59,896 nt of DNA from Firmicutes bacterium UBA3553. GTDB taxonomy: Bacteria; Bacillota; Clostridia; Tissierellales; Sedimentibacteraceae. A program made the translations under genes and the position numbers. A model generated the notes under the pieces. That model ran no database searches. It saw only the letters and a program-made list of their open reading frames with translations, and had not been told where the DNA came from. The stretch is taken from the NCBI GenBank assembly GCA_002381185.1, contig DFOA01000040.1, forward strand, positions 1 to 59,896, in the 5' to 3' direction. Below are positions 1-8,235 of this stretch, in pieces (position 1 is the stretch's first letter; every line of letters starts with the position of its first letter).

Positions 1-228
1 TATTTTATCGGAATAATCCTGACATGGAGATCCCCCGCATATAACATCCACGACAGGCAGTGATGCTCCGTTCAGTTTTGTTATGTCCCCGACATGAAGC
101 ATTTCAGGGAATCTTATTTTAGTTACTTCAATTGGGAAAGCTTCAATTTCGCTTGCCCATAATGGAATAATGCCATAGCTGACAGCGGCAAGCGGGAACC
201 CTCCAATCCCATCAAAAAGACTTCCCAT
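1..228 (-). CDS. DNA (cytosine-5-)-methyltransferase, N-terminal part (cut by window edge)
   Basis: Methylates cytosine C5 in DNA and probably protects the mobile element from host restriction. The visible 76 residues begin MGSLFDGIGGFPLAA, the SAM-binding motif I of C5 methylases. They end in ICGGSPCQDYSDKI, which contains the catalytic Pro-Cys loop (motif IV, GSPCQ). The ATG at 228 follows an in-frame TAA by seven codons and has no good ribosome site. The true start may be the upstream segment at 237-314, joined through a frameshift at a run of seven A. Target-recognition domains lie outside the window. Last visible gene of the minus-strand ICE operon. Confidence 0.85.
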   Translation of the reverse strand, partial: MGSLFDGIGGFPLAAVSYGIIPLWASEIEAFPIEVTKIRFPEMLHVGDITKLNGASLPVVDVICGGSPCQDYSDKI

Positions 229-236
229 GCTTAGCT

Positions 237-314
237 TTAACTTTTTTTAAATGTGCTATCTTTTACTGTATCAGAAATAGGAAACTGTCCTATCTCATTC
301 TTGTTTCTGTCCAT
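237..314 (-). other. Short ORF, probably the frameshifted N-terminus of the C5 methyltransferase
   Basis: A 25-residue ORF (starts MDRNKNEIGQF, ends in STFKKS) with a good AAAGGAG site. It ends nine bases before the methylase ATG. Its last codons cross a run of seven A (minus strand, about 241-247). Adding one A, or removing two, fuses it in frame to the methylase as ...STFKK-LKLSMGSLFDG. The intact gene was therefore probably one reading frame. A sequencing error, a real mutation and programmed slippage on the A run all remain possible. Confidence 0.55.
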
Positions 315-340
315 TTTTAAATCTCCTTTTCTGTTTTATA

Positions 341-1429
341 TTAATTTGGTACGCTCATTTCAAACGTGCTGTGATTCTTTTGCTGATACCATGTTTCTGT
401 TTCAATATTGCCTCCATGGACTATCCGTGCTTTCTTGCCTTCTGCACAAAGCCACTCAAGGTATTCAGGATTTACATTTTCTTTGATTGATTCGGGCAGC
501 CAGGATACCGGAAGCATGAAGGAATTACCGGGAAAACACTTTGTTTCCTGTTCGATTGTATATTCTAATGTTTTATGAATCATTGGCAGCCAAGACGCAG
601 CAGCTTGTGGAATCTCCTGTTCAAAAAATACTGTATATAGATTAACCTGCTCTGGTCTTTCCCAGCTTTCACTTCCATCCTCATTCCAAATGATGTCTGC
701 AGAGGTTATTAAAGCACATTCTTTATTACAATTCACCCACACCGACTTATTAATATCAGGCAGATAAAATCTAACTGTGCCAACCATGCAATTACCGCCG
801 GTGTTGCCATATACCTGATTTTCAACTTCAAACTTTTCCGGATTAAATATGGGGTACATGTCGAGTTCTCTAAGGTCTTCAAGGTGTATCCTATGCCGTG
901 ATGAATACTCCGGAAGATGTGCTGCGCACAGATATTCAGTGGCAGGTGCATTATTCAGATATAGATTTCGGATATCTTTGATTCTTATTTCAGCTTCTTT
1001 TTTAGATGAAAAAATTATAATTTTATTGTTCTCACAAAGAAACCCTGATTTACCTTCAAGTGGTGTATCCACCCTTATACTTGTCCAAATAGCATAGTCT
1101 GAAACCTGAATACCTTTGATTTGCTCTGTTGTCACAATGCGTCTTGGTATGCACATTTGCCTTGCATAATCAATTTCTTCTTTCATGCCGGGGCTTATAA
1201 TATCGCCAAAGGCCCATAGCTCATCACACTTTGCGAGCATAGTCAGTCCCATATCCAGTGCTAATTTTCTTTCCTTCTGATTCTCATCATCTAATAGCTG
1301 AGGATAAAGGAGATGAGGAGCAAAAAAAGCGTGCCCTTCATCCATGACATGTCGGCACGCTAATTTGGCAAACTCAGTATTCTTTTCGGTATCTCCGGCG
1401 AAGGGAGATGCCACATAAATTAACTTCAT
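341..1429 (-). CDS. DUF4406-type (nucleoside deoxyribosyltransferase-like) domain protein
   Basis: 362 residues. The N-terminal ~110 residues (VASPFAGDTEKN, HAFFAPHLLYPQLL, CDELWAFGD, SPGMKEEI) match the DUF4406 / nucleoside 2-deoxyribosyltransferase-like fold common on phages and ICEs. The remaining ~250 residues are an uncharacterised C-terminal region with no motif I can name. The start ATG follows GGAAAAAGCC. It lies between the TrbL-like gene and the C5 methylase. A role in nucleotide or DNA modification is inference from the fold; no substrate can be assigned. Confidence 0.6.
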   Translation of the reverse strand: MKLIYVASPFAGDTEKNTEFAKLACRHVMDEGHAFFAPHLLYPQLLDDENQKERKLALDMGLTMLAKCDELWAFGDIISPGMKEEIDYARQMCIPRRIVTTEQIKGIQVSDYAIWTSIRVDTPLEGKSGFLCENNKIIIFSSKKEAEIRIKDIRNLYLNNAPATEYLCAAHLPEYSSRHRIHLEDLRELDMYPIFNPEKFEVENQVYGNTGGNCMVGTVRFYLPDINKSVWVNCNKECALITSADIIWNEDGSESWERPEQVNLYTVFFEQEIPQAAASWLPMIHKTLEYTIEQETKCFPGNSFMLPVSWLPESIKENVNPEYLEWLCAEGKKARIVHGGNIETETWYQQKNHSTFEMSVPN

Positions 1430-1447
1430 GGCTTTTTCCTTTCTGTA

Positions 1448-2353
1448 TTATTTTGGTGCGACTGTCTGCATAACGGTTCGTGACATACTTACTGCTGCCT
1501 GCGCTGTATACACTGCACTCATTACATTAGCCTTTGTACTGGTATCCAATCCGAAAGCTCCGGCTATTCTCGGCACTTCTCCCGCAGAAAGCATCAGTCC
1601 AAGACCAAGCAGAGCATTGGTTCTCAGAACCATGAGCCCTGCGGCAAGTATAGTTGCCTGCAGGAAAGTGGTCAGACAAAGTCCGATGATTTGCTTGCTC
1701 CACTGGATAAATCCATCAACATATCCGCGGGGAACGCTGAACATATACAGGCTGCCGACAGCAATCTGAATTAGCAGGATTCCGCCTCTTTTCAAATTGG
1801 AAAAGAACACCTTTATTACGGAGTATCCCATCATAATTATTATGAACAGTATCATAATGGGGCTTGTAACAGCAGCCAGACCTCCGAATACAGCAGAACT
1901 CATGGAACCCCCTTGATCCGGCGAGCTGCCAAGCTCTGCAATAATGTTTCCAGCAAGCTCGCCAAAACTGCTGCCATATGCCGTGATTCCTGATGTCAGG
2001 CTGCTTTGAAGGCTGACAGATAACTTGAACAGCTCCACCGGAAGTATTGTAAAAAGTGATACTGCCATAAAGCCTTTGAGTGCATTGAGAGCAGTATCTT
2101 TTATACTGCCTCTGCCGTGTTGGTACTCAATGCCCACTTCAAACACCGAGACCACAAGACCTGTTCCGTACAGCGCCCAAGCCAGATAAGAAAAAAAAAG
2201 GACGATTGACTGCACCCACTCCATAGTGAAAAGTTCAACCCCCATATTCCCCATTTGTGCAAAAAAGTCTGCAAGAAATCCGACTACTTGTCCGTAAATC
2301 CACTCAATGATCTGATCCATGACTGTACCAAGTACAAAGTCCCAAATAAACAT
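1448..2353 (-). CDS. TrbL/VirB6-like conjugation membrane protein
   Basis: 301 residues with several hydrophobic segments (for example ~50-75, ~95-115, ~165-200 and ~205-255) and many Gly/Ala/Ser residues, as in the TrbL/VirB6 family that forms the inner-membrane channel of type IV secretion systems. I chose the start MFIWDFVLG because GGAGGTGCATATTCA precedes it; a longer frame from 2374 would read through that ribosome site. A terminator-like hairpin lies just upstream. With the DUF3852 protein it represents the conjugation-type T4SS in the window. Confidence 0.75.
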   Translation of the reverse strand: MFIWDFVLGTVMDQIIEWIYGQVVGFLADFFAQMGNMGVELFTMEWVQSIVLFFSYLAWALYGTGLVVSVFEVGIEYQHGRGSIKDTALNALKGFMAVSLFTILPVELFKLSVSLQSSLTSGITAYGSSFGELAGNIIAELGSSPDQGGSMSSAVFGGLAAVTSPIMILFIIIMMGYSVIKVFFSNLKRGGILLIQIAVGSLYMFSVPRGYVDGFIQWSKQIIGLCLTTFLQATILAAGLMVLRTNALLGLGLMLSAGEVPRIAGAFGLDTSTKANVMSAVYTAQAAVSMSRTVMQTVAPK

Positions 2354-2374
2354 TGAATATGCACCTCCTTCCAT

Positions 2375-2397
2375 AAAAAAACACGCTTAGTGCGTGT
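2375..2397 (-). terminator. Hairpin plus U-run upstream of the TrbL-like gene
   Basis: On the minus strand ACACGC-actaa-GCGTGT is followed by a T-rich run at 2375-2380. It reads as an intrinsic terminator but lies inside the operon, only ~28 nt before the TrbL-like start codon. Confidence 0.6.
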
Positions 2398-2406
2398 CAT
2401 TAGCTA

Positions 2407-2892
2407 TCACATCTGCTGTGTCCCCATCGCTGAGTCAAATTCTTTTTCTTTTTCATCTTGAAGAATCAATTTGATATGGTGGAATAAATCATCAACCGAA
2501 CCGCCGTCATTTACATACTCAACAATTTTTATTTTTGTATCATATCCGTATTGTTCGCATTCCATAAAATATCCTAAATCGCAAAGTTCTCTCACATTCT
2601 CGATTTTTCCATTATGGTGCAAGTATTCTGCGGCATGTATCATCTCTGCCGGCAGTACGGCTGCCTGAGTGTTATACAAGTCAAGGGCAATTTTGCTTCC
2701 ATATTTGTGCCTTATTTCCCTGAATTTATTACATATATTATTTGCCATCTCTGCGGGAAACATTTCAGTTGTATCATGTAAGTCATAAACTATCTTCATC
2801 CATTCCAAGAATTTGCACTTTTCCCCATTTAGATATTCCTCAAGCTCGAAAAAAATACGTGCGCACTTTGACATATCCGTAGAATCAATCAT
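2407..2892 (-). CDS. Hypothetical ICE protein, soluble and acidic
   Basis: 161 residues from MIDSTDMSK; AGGTGAT just upstream supports this start over the ATG at 2907. No signal peptide or membrane segment. It is rich in Glu/Asp with predicted helices, for example LDLYNTQAAVLPAEMIHAAEY. I do not recognise the family. It is one of three small soluble proteins (2407-3840) between the two T4SS-like membrane proteins and was probably carried along as accessory DNA. Confidence 0.6.
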   Translation of the reverse strand: MIDSTDMSKCARIFFELEEYLNGEKCKFLEWMKIVYDLHDTTEMFPAEMANNICNKFREIRHKYGSKIALDLYNTQAAVLPAEMIHAAEYLHHNGKIENVRELCDLGYFMECEQYGYDTKIKIVEYVNDGGSVDDLFHHIKLILQDEKEKEFDSAMGTQQM

Positions 2893-2920
2893 TTTATCAC
2901 CTGCCATTCGCTTTTGATAA

Positions 2921-3355
2921 TTACAAAAACCTCTGTTCTAGTCCTGATTGCATCTCCTGCACAGGTTCACGGAACACATCTACATAATTGTTAACAGCAG
3001 TTGTGAGCGCTTCATAATCCTTAGGGTTTGCTTTATAAACATACCAATCCAGTTTGTCATTATTCCACCACATATAAGGATAGATTCCATCTGGAAAATT
3101 CCGATTAGTAACTTTTTTCAATCCAAGAACATCGCCTAATCCAATGACTGCACTGTCAATCTCTCCTTCGTTGCGATTTATAATAGATATCTTTATGGCA
3201 TCATACAAACCCACAACATCAAGATAGATGAATTCCGCACGCACTCGAAGAATATCGCTGATTTTCCCATAGCATTTTGCGCCGACATATCTTGTATCGG
3301 TAAAAACCACATCATTTCCAAAGATTTTTTCTAAATGCTCTTTATGTGTAGACAT
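2921..3355 (-). CDS. Hypothetical ICE protein
   Basis: 144 residues from MSTHKEHLEKIFG with a clear GGAGG site (AGGAGGAAAATATA before ATG). Soluble mixed alpha/beta composition with conserved-looking aromatic stretches (YPYMWWNNDKLDWYVY). No known domain recognised. A hairpin (3380-3409) lies 25 nt before its start. Function unknown; it sits in the accessory block of the ICE. Confidence 0.6.
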   Translation of the reverse strand: MSTHKEHLEKIFGNDVVFTDTRYVGAKCYGKISDILRVRAEFIYLDVVGLYDAIKISIINRNEGEIDSAVIGLGDVLGLKKVTNRNFPDGIYPYMWWNNDKLDWYVYKANPKDYEALTTAVNNYVDVFREPVQEMQSGLEQRFL

Positions 3356-3379
3356 TATATTTTCCTCCTAAATACTGAA

Positions 3380-3409
3380 ATTGTCCTTTCAATGGTTTTA
3401 TGGGACAAT
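3380..3409 (-). other. Intercistronic hairpin upstream of 2921-3355
   Basis: Perfect 7-bp inverted repeat ATTGTCC / GGACAAT with a 16-nt loop, ending about 25 nt before the next start codon. No strong U-run follows, so it is not a canonical terminator. It fits the repeated hairpin-before-gene pattern of this ICE. Confidence 0.5.
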
Positions 3410-3417
3410 AAGCGGTC

Positions 3418-3840
3418 TTACATCGTTGGGGAGTCCATTTGTGAATGACCAGACTCACCAAACTCCTTTATTATTTCTTCAAATGAGTTGTTAGATACAA
3501 TCTCAATATAGAGGTTATCTTCGGCACTACCATCAATCATATCTGAAAAACCATAGACTGAAAATTCGGATAATACTGTGTATCCATCACTTACAGATAA
3601 ATCTTGTACACTTTTCTTATCAATAGCAAGGCAAAAATTTTCTTCATGTTGCTGCTCTGCAAAGCGTACCGTTTTATCTTCGTTATCCCATGCTAAAGCT
3701 GCAATAAACAATTGATCAGTTACTGCAAAAACAGTATAATTTGCATTGCCGTCAAATCCTCTGCAATAGCAGATTTCATTTTCAAATAAGTCGCTGATTT
3801 TTTGTCCTTCTTCGATTTTTTTCATTTCTGCTAATTTCAT
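3418..3840 (-). CDS. Hypothetical ICE protein
   Basis: 140 residues starting MKLAEMKKIEEGQ; AGAAAGGTGATTAAAATT precedes this ATG, which is better supported than the in-frame ATG at 3888. Soluble and acidic. The middle (FAVTDQLFIAALAWDNEDK) looks like a beta-rich domain. Family not recognised. Confidence 0.55.
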   Translation of the reverse strand: MKLAEMKKIEEGQKISDLFENEICYCRGFDGNANYTVFAVTDQLFIAALAWDNEDKTVRFAEQQHEENFCLAIDKKSVQDLSVSDGYTVLSEFSVYGFSDMIDGSAEDNLYIEIVSNNSFEEIIKEFGESGHSQMDSPTM

Positions 3841-4008
3841 AATTTTAATCACCTTTCTATTTTTTATTTTTTGCTGTACATTTTCCATGCACAGTCTTTA
3901 TAATACCTCTTTGTCAATATTGGCATAAGGATGGTGATATCGGTTCATTTATTTTTTCCTGATTTTTATCTTGAGTTACTTATTATATTTGTTCATATTC
4001 AGCCCCTT

Positions 4009-4354
4009 CTACATTCCAAGTATCTTCCAGATATAAAGAGGGGCTGTCAACGTGAACACAAGGCAGGCAAATAGAATTGCCGGAGCTGCCCACTCAAACT
4101 GACCGTGTTTCCTGTAATCGAAGTAAGCCGTTCCCAGCTTGGCAAAGAAAAACACTGCAAGAATTAAATCTATAGCCGGGAATACTACATTGTTTACTAC
4201 CGTCTTAATTTGCTTTGAGGCATCCTTCCAAGTACCCTCAATGGCTCCGGCAACATCTCCCTGTTCCTGATGCAAAAGCAGCTCATACAAAACACTTGGG
4301 ACACTATAAGCAGCAATGCATAAGAACAAATACAATCTTTTTACATTTTTTCAT
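4009..4354 (-). pseudogene. DUF3852-type two-TM protein, possible T4SS pilin, frameshifted at its start
   Basis: The start with a ribosome site (GGTGGAGTAT then ATG at 4354) is out of frame with the conserved body because of a run of six A at 4346-4351. Removing one A gives MKNVKRLYLFLCIAAYS, a signal-peptide-like start, and a 114-residue protein (346 minus 1 nt is a multiple of three). The body has a linker ending IKTVVNNVVFPAIDLIL and two membrane segments, as in DUF3852 proteins. Size, signal peptide and two TMs resemble VirB2/TrbC pilins, and it sits near TrbL. The pilin role is inference. Without the correction only an in-frame TTG at 4335, lacking a ribosome site, remains. Confidence 0.65.
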
Positions 4355-4376
4355 ATACTCCACCTTTCTTGTATAG

Positions 4377-4407
4377 TAAAAGACCGCAGGATTGTTTCCC
4401 ACGGTCT
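4377..4407 (-). terminator. Terminator-like hairpin upstream of the DUF3852 gene
   Basis: On the minus strand AGACCG ... CGGTCT encloses a 15-nt loop and is followed by TTTTAC. It lies 27 nt before the DUF3852 start codon, again inside the same-strand operon. Confidence 0.55.
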
Positions 4408-4511
4408 CTCTTAATTCTTTTACATGACTTATTGTCATATTCATGGTCTGTTCTTCTAAAAGCGGAGCAACTTCTATCACTTGTGGATTGCGTTGAAATT
4501 TCAGGTCACCT

Positions 4512-4888
4512 CTAAAGCCCTTTTTTTAGTAAGTTAAATTCTTCAGCTTGCGCAAGAACTTCAGGCGAACAGCCAAGTGGCATCTCTTGATTCCATCGTA
4601 CCCATTCTCCGTTTTGATGACTTTGTTCCAGCTTTAGTATGATGTAATCTTCAGGTATAAAGGCGGGATATTTCCTCACAAGTCCATGCTTATCAATATA
4701 CGGATGTCCTTCTTTCATGACAGTCATCTCCATAAGTCTCAGGGTATCTTCCAAGGAAGTACAGAACCAGCATTCTTTATCTCCAAATCGTCCGTATACG
4801 ACCTTCCTGAAGTATTGCATCAAGATTATCCTTTTTTCGTATAGTGGTATAGCCAGCCTTCAGGCTCCTTGATTAATTCATAAGACAT
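4512..4888 (-). pseudogene. Small soluble ICE protein (FGDKECWFCTS motif) with two frameshifts
   Basis: No single frame covers this gene. Frame 1 starts at ATG 4888 (MSYELIKEPEGWLYHYTKK). Frame 2 continues KKDNLDAILQEGRIR. Frame 3 gives RFGDKECWFCTSLEDTLRL and runs to the stop at 4512. Removing one A from the A6 run near 4830-4837 and one base near 4790-4798 joins them into a 124-residue protein (377 minus 2 is a multiple of three). The joined product resembles a small protein I have seen in clostridial ICEs, but I cannot give it a function. Confidence 0.6.
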
Positions 4889-4913
4889 TCCATCACTTCC
4901 CTGCTATGGTTTT

Positions 4914-6595
4914 TTAGGAGCCGACATGCCAATCCTGCCACAAGTTTCCCCTGTATTGTCAATCTGTCCGTCAGATTGGCAGATAAGCATTCCACTGGGC
5001 GTCCACCCGTCAATAAGCCATGTGTTGACCGTATAGGCTCCGTCCGGCATCCAAATAGGTGAAAAGTGTGTACGGCTTTTATACGTTGAAAACTCATTTT
5101 TCTGAAATTCAAATCGTACCTGCTCCCATACGCTCCAGCAGCCTCCAATAGTCTTCATAGCCGAATTCAGGAAAGTAGCTGACCGCATTCTGCGGCTGAG
5201 TCACGGCTGTGCTTTGGTTTGAGCTGATGTTACTTGTTACTGTCTGATTAATTCCATATCCTGACTTCATTGTTCTGCCACTTAGATGTAGGATTCTTGC
5301 TGTCGCATGCGATACTCATTGACAGCAGTCAAGTTAGCACTGTAATGATTCAGGTCAAATTCCCACCACCCGTGATCGCACCAATATCCATCTTCATCAT
5401 CTCCATGCCATACCCAATACTCATGCCACCATGGACGCCATATACTCCAACTTGCAGAGCTTTTCACCGTTCTGCTTGGAACAGGCTCAAGAGAGAAGCT
5501 GTCGTTCCTGTCATCAGCAACCGGATTTGGCGGTGGATTTTTGTCAAGATCAACAATTTTTACATTAATTGTACTTTTAGATGTTTTTCCCGGTCCGGAT
5601 ACAGAAACATCAATTGCCATATCCTGCTCTGTGGATGGTGTTGTCCATTTAACCCATGCAAGCTGACTGTCACCGCTGGGATAATAGACATTGCCTACAT
5701 TATAAGTTCTGCCGTCAATTTCAAAGGTTACTCGCGTCGGTCTGTCAGGGTCCGACTGACCTCCGCTTACTCTGACTGACGTTATAACTTCAGTATTTAC
5801 ACGATATTCATAATCGTATGCTTCAATTTCAGGTTCTTCAGGCTTTTCTGCAAATCTGACTATACCGAGACCCAGACTGGACTTTATATCTGCATTTGTA
5901 GCAGTGGATGTCCTGCTCCCGTGCCATGCAGGATAGCCGAGATCCCCTGTTTCAAGGAACATTGCAAGAGGTAAATTCTTGTGAGTAAGCGGAAACATAT
6001 TTTTACGCAGTAAACCGCTGACTTGTTCATCATACATAGCGGCCTCTGTTGCAGTAGTTGCTATCAGCACACCCTCAAATGTATAATAGGCAACAGGCTC
6101 TAAAAGAATTTTGTAATCACCGCCAATGAGAACATCATAATCCATGCCTATAATCTCCGCTATACGCTTGACAACATATTCCGAACAGAAATATCTTTTG
6201 ATGGCATCAATGTTGTTATTTCCATCTATACTTATAATCTTAGGTATGGTTTGCGTAGGTTTCACAGCAACATACCCACCTCTTACAGGTTTAAGTTCAG
6301 CTCCGTTACTATATTGCAATTTACAGACCATTCCAAAATTATAAATTGATGATGCTGGTGGCTTATTGGTAAAGTCAAATGGAATGTTTAAAATAGCATG
6401 GTCGCTTGCTCGAATAACCGTTACACGTACACCTTCGTTGCCAGGGCTCCATTTATTATCTTCTGACCCATATTCCATATCGCCTCCGCCTCCATCAATG
6501 TTACCGCTCCCGCCTGTATCTGCGAAAACATTTATAGTAAGCATTAGTGACAATGCGATCAGCAGCACGGATATGATACTAATAATTTTTTTCAT
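4914..6595 (-). pseudogene. Large secreted ICE protein with frameshifted C-terminus
   Basis: The intact part is 437 residues: a signal peptide (MKKIISIISVLLIALSLML ... VFA), a Gly-rich linker, a globular region, an Ig-like segment (~265-365) and a Trp/His-rich stretch (~385-410). The frame breaks at 5282, yet conserved-looking sequence continues in other frames: SGRTMKSGYGINQ, EFSTYKSRTHF, WMPDGAYTVNTWLIDGWTP, NLTDRLTIQG, NLWQDWHVGS then stop at 4914. Five single-base removals restore one 558-residue frame (1682 minus 5 is a multiple of three). Probably an exported envelope or mating-apparatus component; the role is not known. Either a damaged gene or a poorly sequenced stretch. Confidence 0.65.
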
Positions 6596-6612
6596 TATAT
6601 CCTCCTGTTTTT

Positions 6613-6648
6613 TTGCAAAATAAAAGCACGGTATTTTTCATCCGTGCT
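6613..6648 (-). terminator. Terminator-like hairpin upstream of the large secreted protein
   Basis: Minus strand AGCACGG-N10-CCGTGCT followed by TTTATTTT. It lies between the stop of 6665-7177 and the start at 6595, 30 nt before the start codon. Confidence 0.65.
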
Positions 6649-6664
6649 AATTAAAGTTTGTATA

Positions 6665-7177
6665 TTAATCCATTATACCAACTTGCTTGTTTATATCACC
6701 GTCACCATCCACTTCAATTACTTTATTTTCACCAGCATCAGGCACATTTTCAAAGCCGGGCAGTCCGCCGCCTTTCGGCTTACTCTCTTCTTTAGGTATC
6801 TCCACCTTGTCGTGATCCTCGTTTTTCGGAGGTTCCGTTACCTTTTCACCGTCTGGTTTCTGCGTAGGATCAGTGAGCTGTTCTTCTGTATATTCCGGTT
6901 TTTCTATATCATTTTGTATGGTCTGTTCCGTACCGGATGATATAGCTCCGTTATCTTTTTCTTCCTGTTCATCTATATCCGGAACTGTTACCATTACCTC
7001 TTTTTCTTCTGTTTCAGGTGTATTCACTGTTACATCCGAAGGCTCGGAGCCTTGAGACGAAATTTGTTCATCTATTATGGGCTGCTTTTGAAGCTTTGAG
7101 CTGATTAATACTGCTAAAATGACGCATATTACGAGGCAGCCTGCTACAACAGTCCATTTTTTTGTTCTGTTATTCAT
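6665..7177 (-). CDS. Single-TM, Pro/Glu-rich envelope protein (resembles DUF6550)
   Basis: 170 residues. A short cytoplasmic N-terminus (MNNRTKKW) is followed by one membrane anchor (~8-27) and a long low-complexity linker rich in Glu, Pro, Thr and Asp. The C-terminal end is compact and conserved-looking (GGGLPGFENVPDAGENKVIEV). The shape suggests a protein anchored in the membrane and reaching through the cell wall. I associate the tail with the ICE family DUF6550, at low confidence. Gene order places it between the pseudopilins and the large secreted protein, so it may help assemble the surface apparatus. Confidence 0.65.
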   Translation of the reverse strand: MNNRTKKWTVVAGCLVICVILAVLISSKLQKQPIIDEQISSQGSEPSDVTVNTPETEEKEVMVTVPDIDEQEEKDNGAISSGTEQTIQNDIEKPEYTEEQLTDPTQKPDGEKVTEPPKNEDHDKVEIPKEESKPKGGGLPGFENVPDAGENKVIEVDGDGDINKQVGIMD

Positions 7178-7214
7178 AAGAGTTTCCTCCGTATTTTTAA
7201 ATTTTCATGGCTTC

Positions 7215-7250
7215 CTTTTATCCACACCCTACCATAATTGTGAATAAAAG
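7215..7250 (-). other. Intercistronic hairpin upstream of 6665-7177
   Basis: Interrupted inverted repeat CTTTTAT-C-CACA ... TGTG-A-ATAAAAG, 12 paired bases, 38 nt before the start codon at 7177. No U-run, so a processing or stability element is as likely as a regulator. Confidence 0.45.
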
Positions 7251-7294
7251 TCTACATTTATTTCATTTTAATTATTATTTAGAGCTTAATTTTT

Positions 7295-7849
7295 CTAAAA
7301 TTTCGGCGTATATCCTGCTCTTGTTTCAACCTTGATTCGCATAGGAGGCAGAAGCTTTTTGCCAAAGGATACTGGCACTTCCAGCATTATATCTGCATCG
7401 GCTTCGAATCTCGCCGACGGATTATCTGCTGAAGCAAAGGGAGCATTTCGTATATGCACGTTCAGATTCCATATCCTGAATTCCAGATTTCCGTTTGCGG
7501 TTTTCTTTTCATGGCGAGAGCCGTTTTTAGACAGACCAAGAAGGTTATCCAATTTGTCATATATATCCCCATAATCAAAGCTTTCATCAAATTTCCCGGC
7601 CATGGGCTGGTATCCTCCGCTATATCCCTCACGAACACCATGATATACATCATCATAATTTTCCACTACGGTAGATATAATGGCTGACTGAACAGCATCA
7701 CGGACTCCCTGTGCAATGATAAGAAGACGCAAGTATTCTGAAATACCTGAGAATACAAGGACAAGCGAAAGTGTTACAGCAACAGCCAACGGCATGGATG
7801 AACCTTTCTTATCTTTTATAGGTGATATAACCTTATTTGTTACTTCCAA
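7295..7849 (-). CDS. TadE-like pseudopilin
   Basis: 184 residues with a Lys-rich N-terminus (SPIKDKKGSSMPLAVAV). This is a short positively charged leader ending in Gly, followed by one long hydrophobic helix (~20-50), as in TadE/TadF minor pilins processed by a TadV/CpaA-type peptidase. The rest is a soluble extracellular domain. It overlaps the preceding DUF4320 gene by 10 nt, so the two are translationally linked. Assignment rests on architecture and on position downstream of tadC. Confidence 0.6.
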   Translation of the reverse strand: MEVTNKVISPIKDKKGSSMPLAVAVTLSLVLVFSGISEYLRLLIIAQGVRDAVQSAIISTVVENYDDVYHGVREGYSGGYQPMAGKFDESFDYGDIYDKLDNLLGLSKNGSRHEKKTANGNLEFRIWNLNVHIRNAPFASADNPSARFEADADIMLEVPVSFGKKLLPPMRIKVETRAGYTPKF

Positions 7850-8235
7850 TACACTTCACTCCTTCCTGCCGCTTCCGACCTCAGTGTAATGGGAAAAGAT
7901 CCAAATCCTCCAAACAGTCCGATATTTGTCTTATAGGTAACCGTCACATTAATTTCCTCATTAAGCTGTATCCTTCCGGTTTTCGACCATGATACGGTTG
8001 GACTCAGTCCCGTTTTTTCCTGAAGCATCTGCTCGCGTCTGTTAGTTTCACTTCCGACTCGCCCTGTTATCTCTGCCTCCCGGATGAGCTCTGTGGCAAA
8101 GGTATCTATCTGCTGCTTGGCTATGAATACAGGTAATACCCTGACAGCAAGTGCTATTACAAGCATGGAGCAAAGAACCAAGACTGCAACGTCAATATAC
8201 CCCTCACCACTGTTGTCTTTTAGGAGTTTCAGCAC
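7840..8235 (-). CDS. DUF4320-type pseudopilin
   Basis: 131 residues: leader MLKLLKDNSGEGYID, a hydrophobic helix (~15-38), then a soluble domain. This matches DUF4320 proteins found next to CpaF/TadB/TadC genes in clostridial ICEs. The NSGEGY-x-D-x-AV motif is shared with the pilin at 18568-18819, so both probably use the same peptidase. Overlaps both neighbours by a few bases. Confidence 0.7.
   Translation of the reverse strand: MLKLLKDNSGEGYIDVAVLVLCSMLVIALAVRVLPVFIAKQQIDTFATELIREAEITGRVGSETNRREQMLQEKTGLSPTVSWSKTGRIQLNEEINVTVTYKTNIGLFGGFGSFPITLRSEAAGRSEVYWK

Noticed and set aside
3900..3940. TTGACA on the minus strand upstream of 3418-3840 as a promoter
   Set aside because: The only -10-like element (TATAAA) is 9 bp away, too close for a sigma-70-type promoter.
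4873..5148. Separate 91-residue ORF
   Set aside because: It is one frame of the frameshifted 4914-6595 gene, sharing its conserved NLTDRLTIQG segment.
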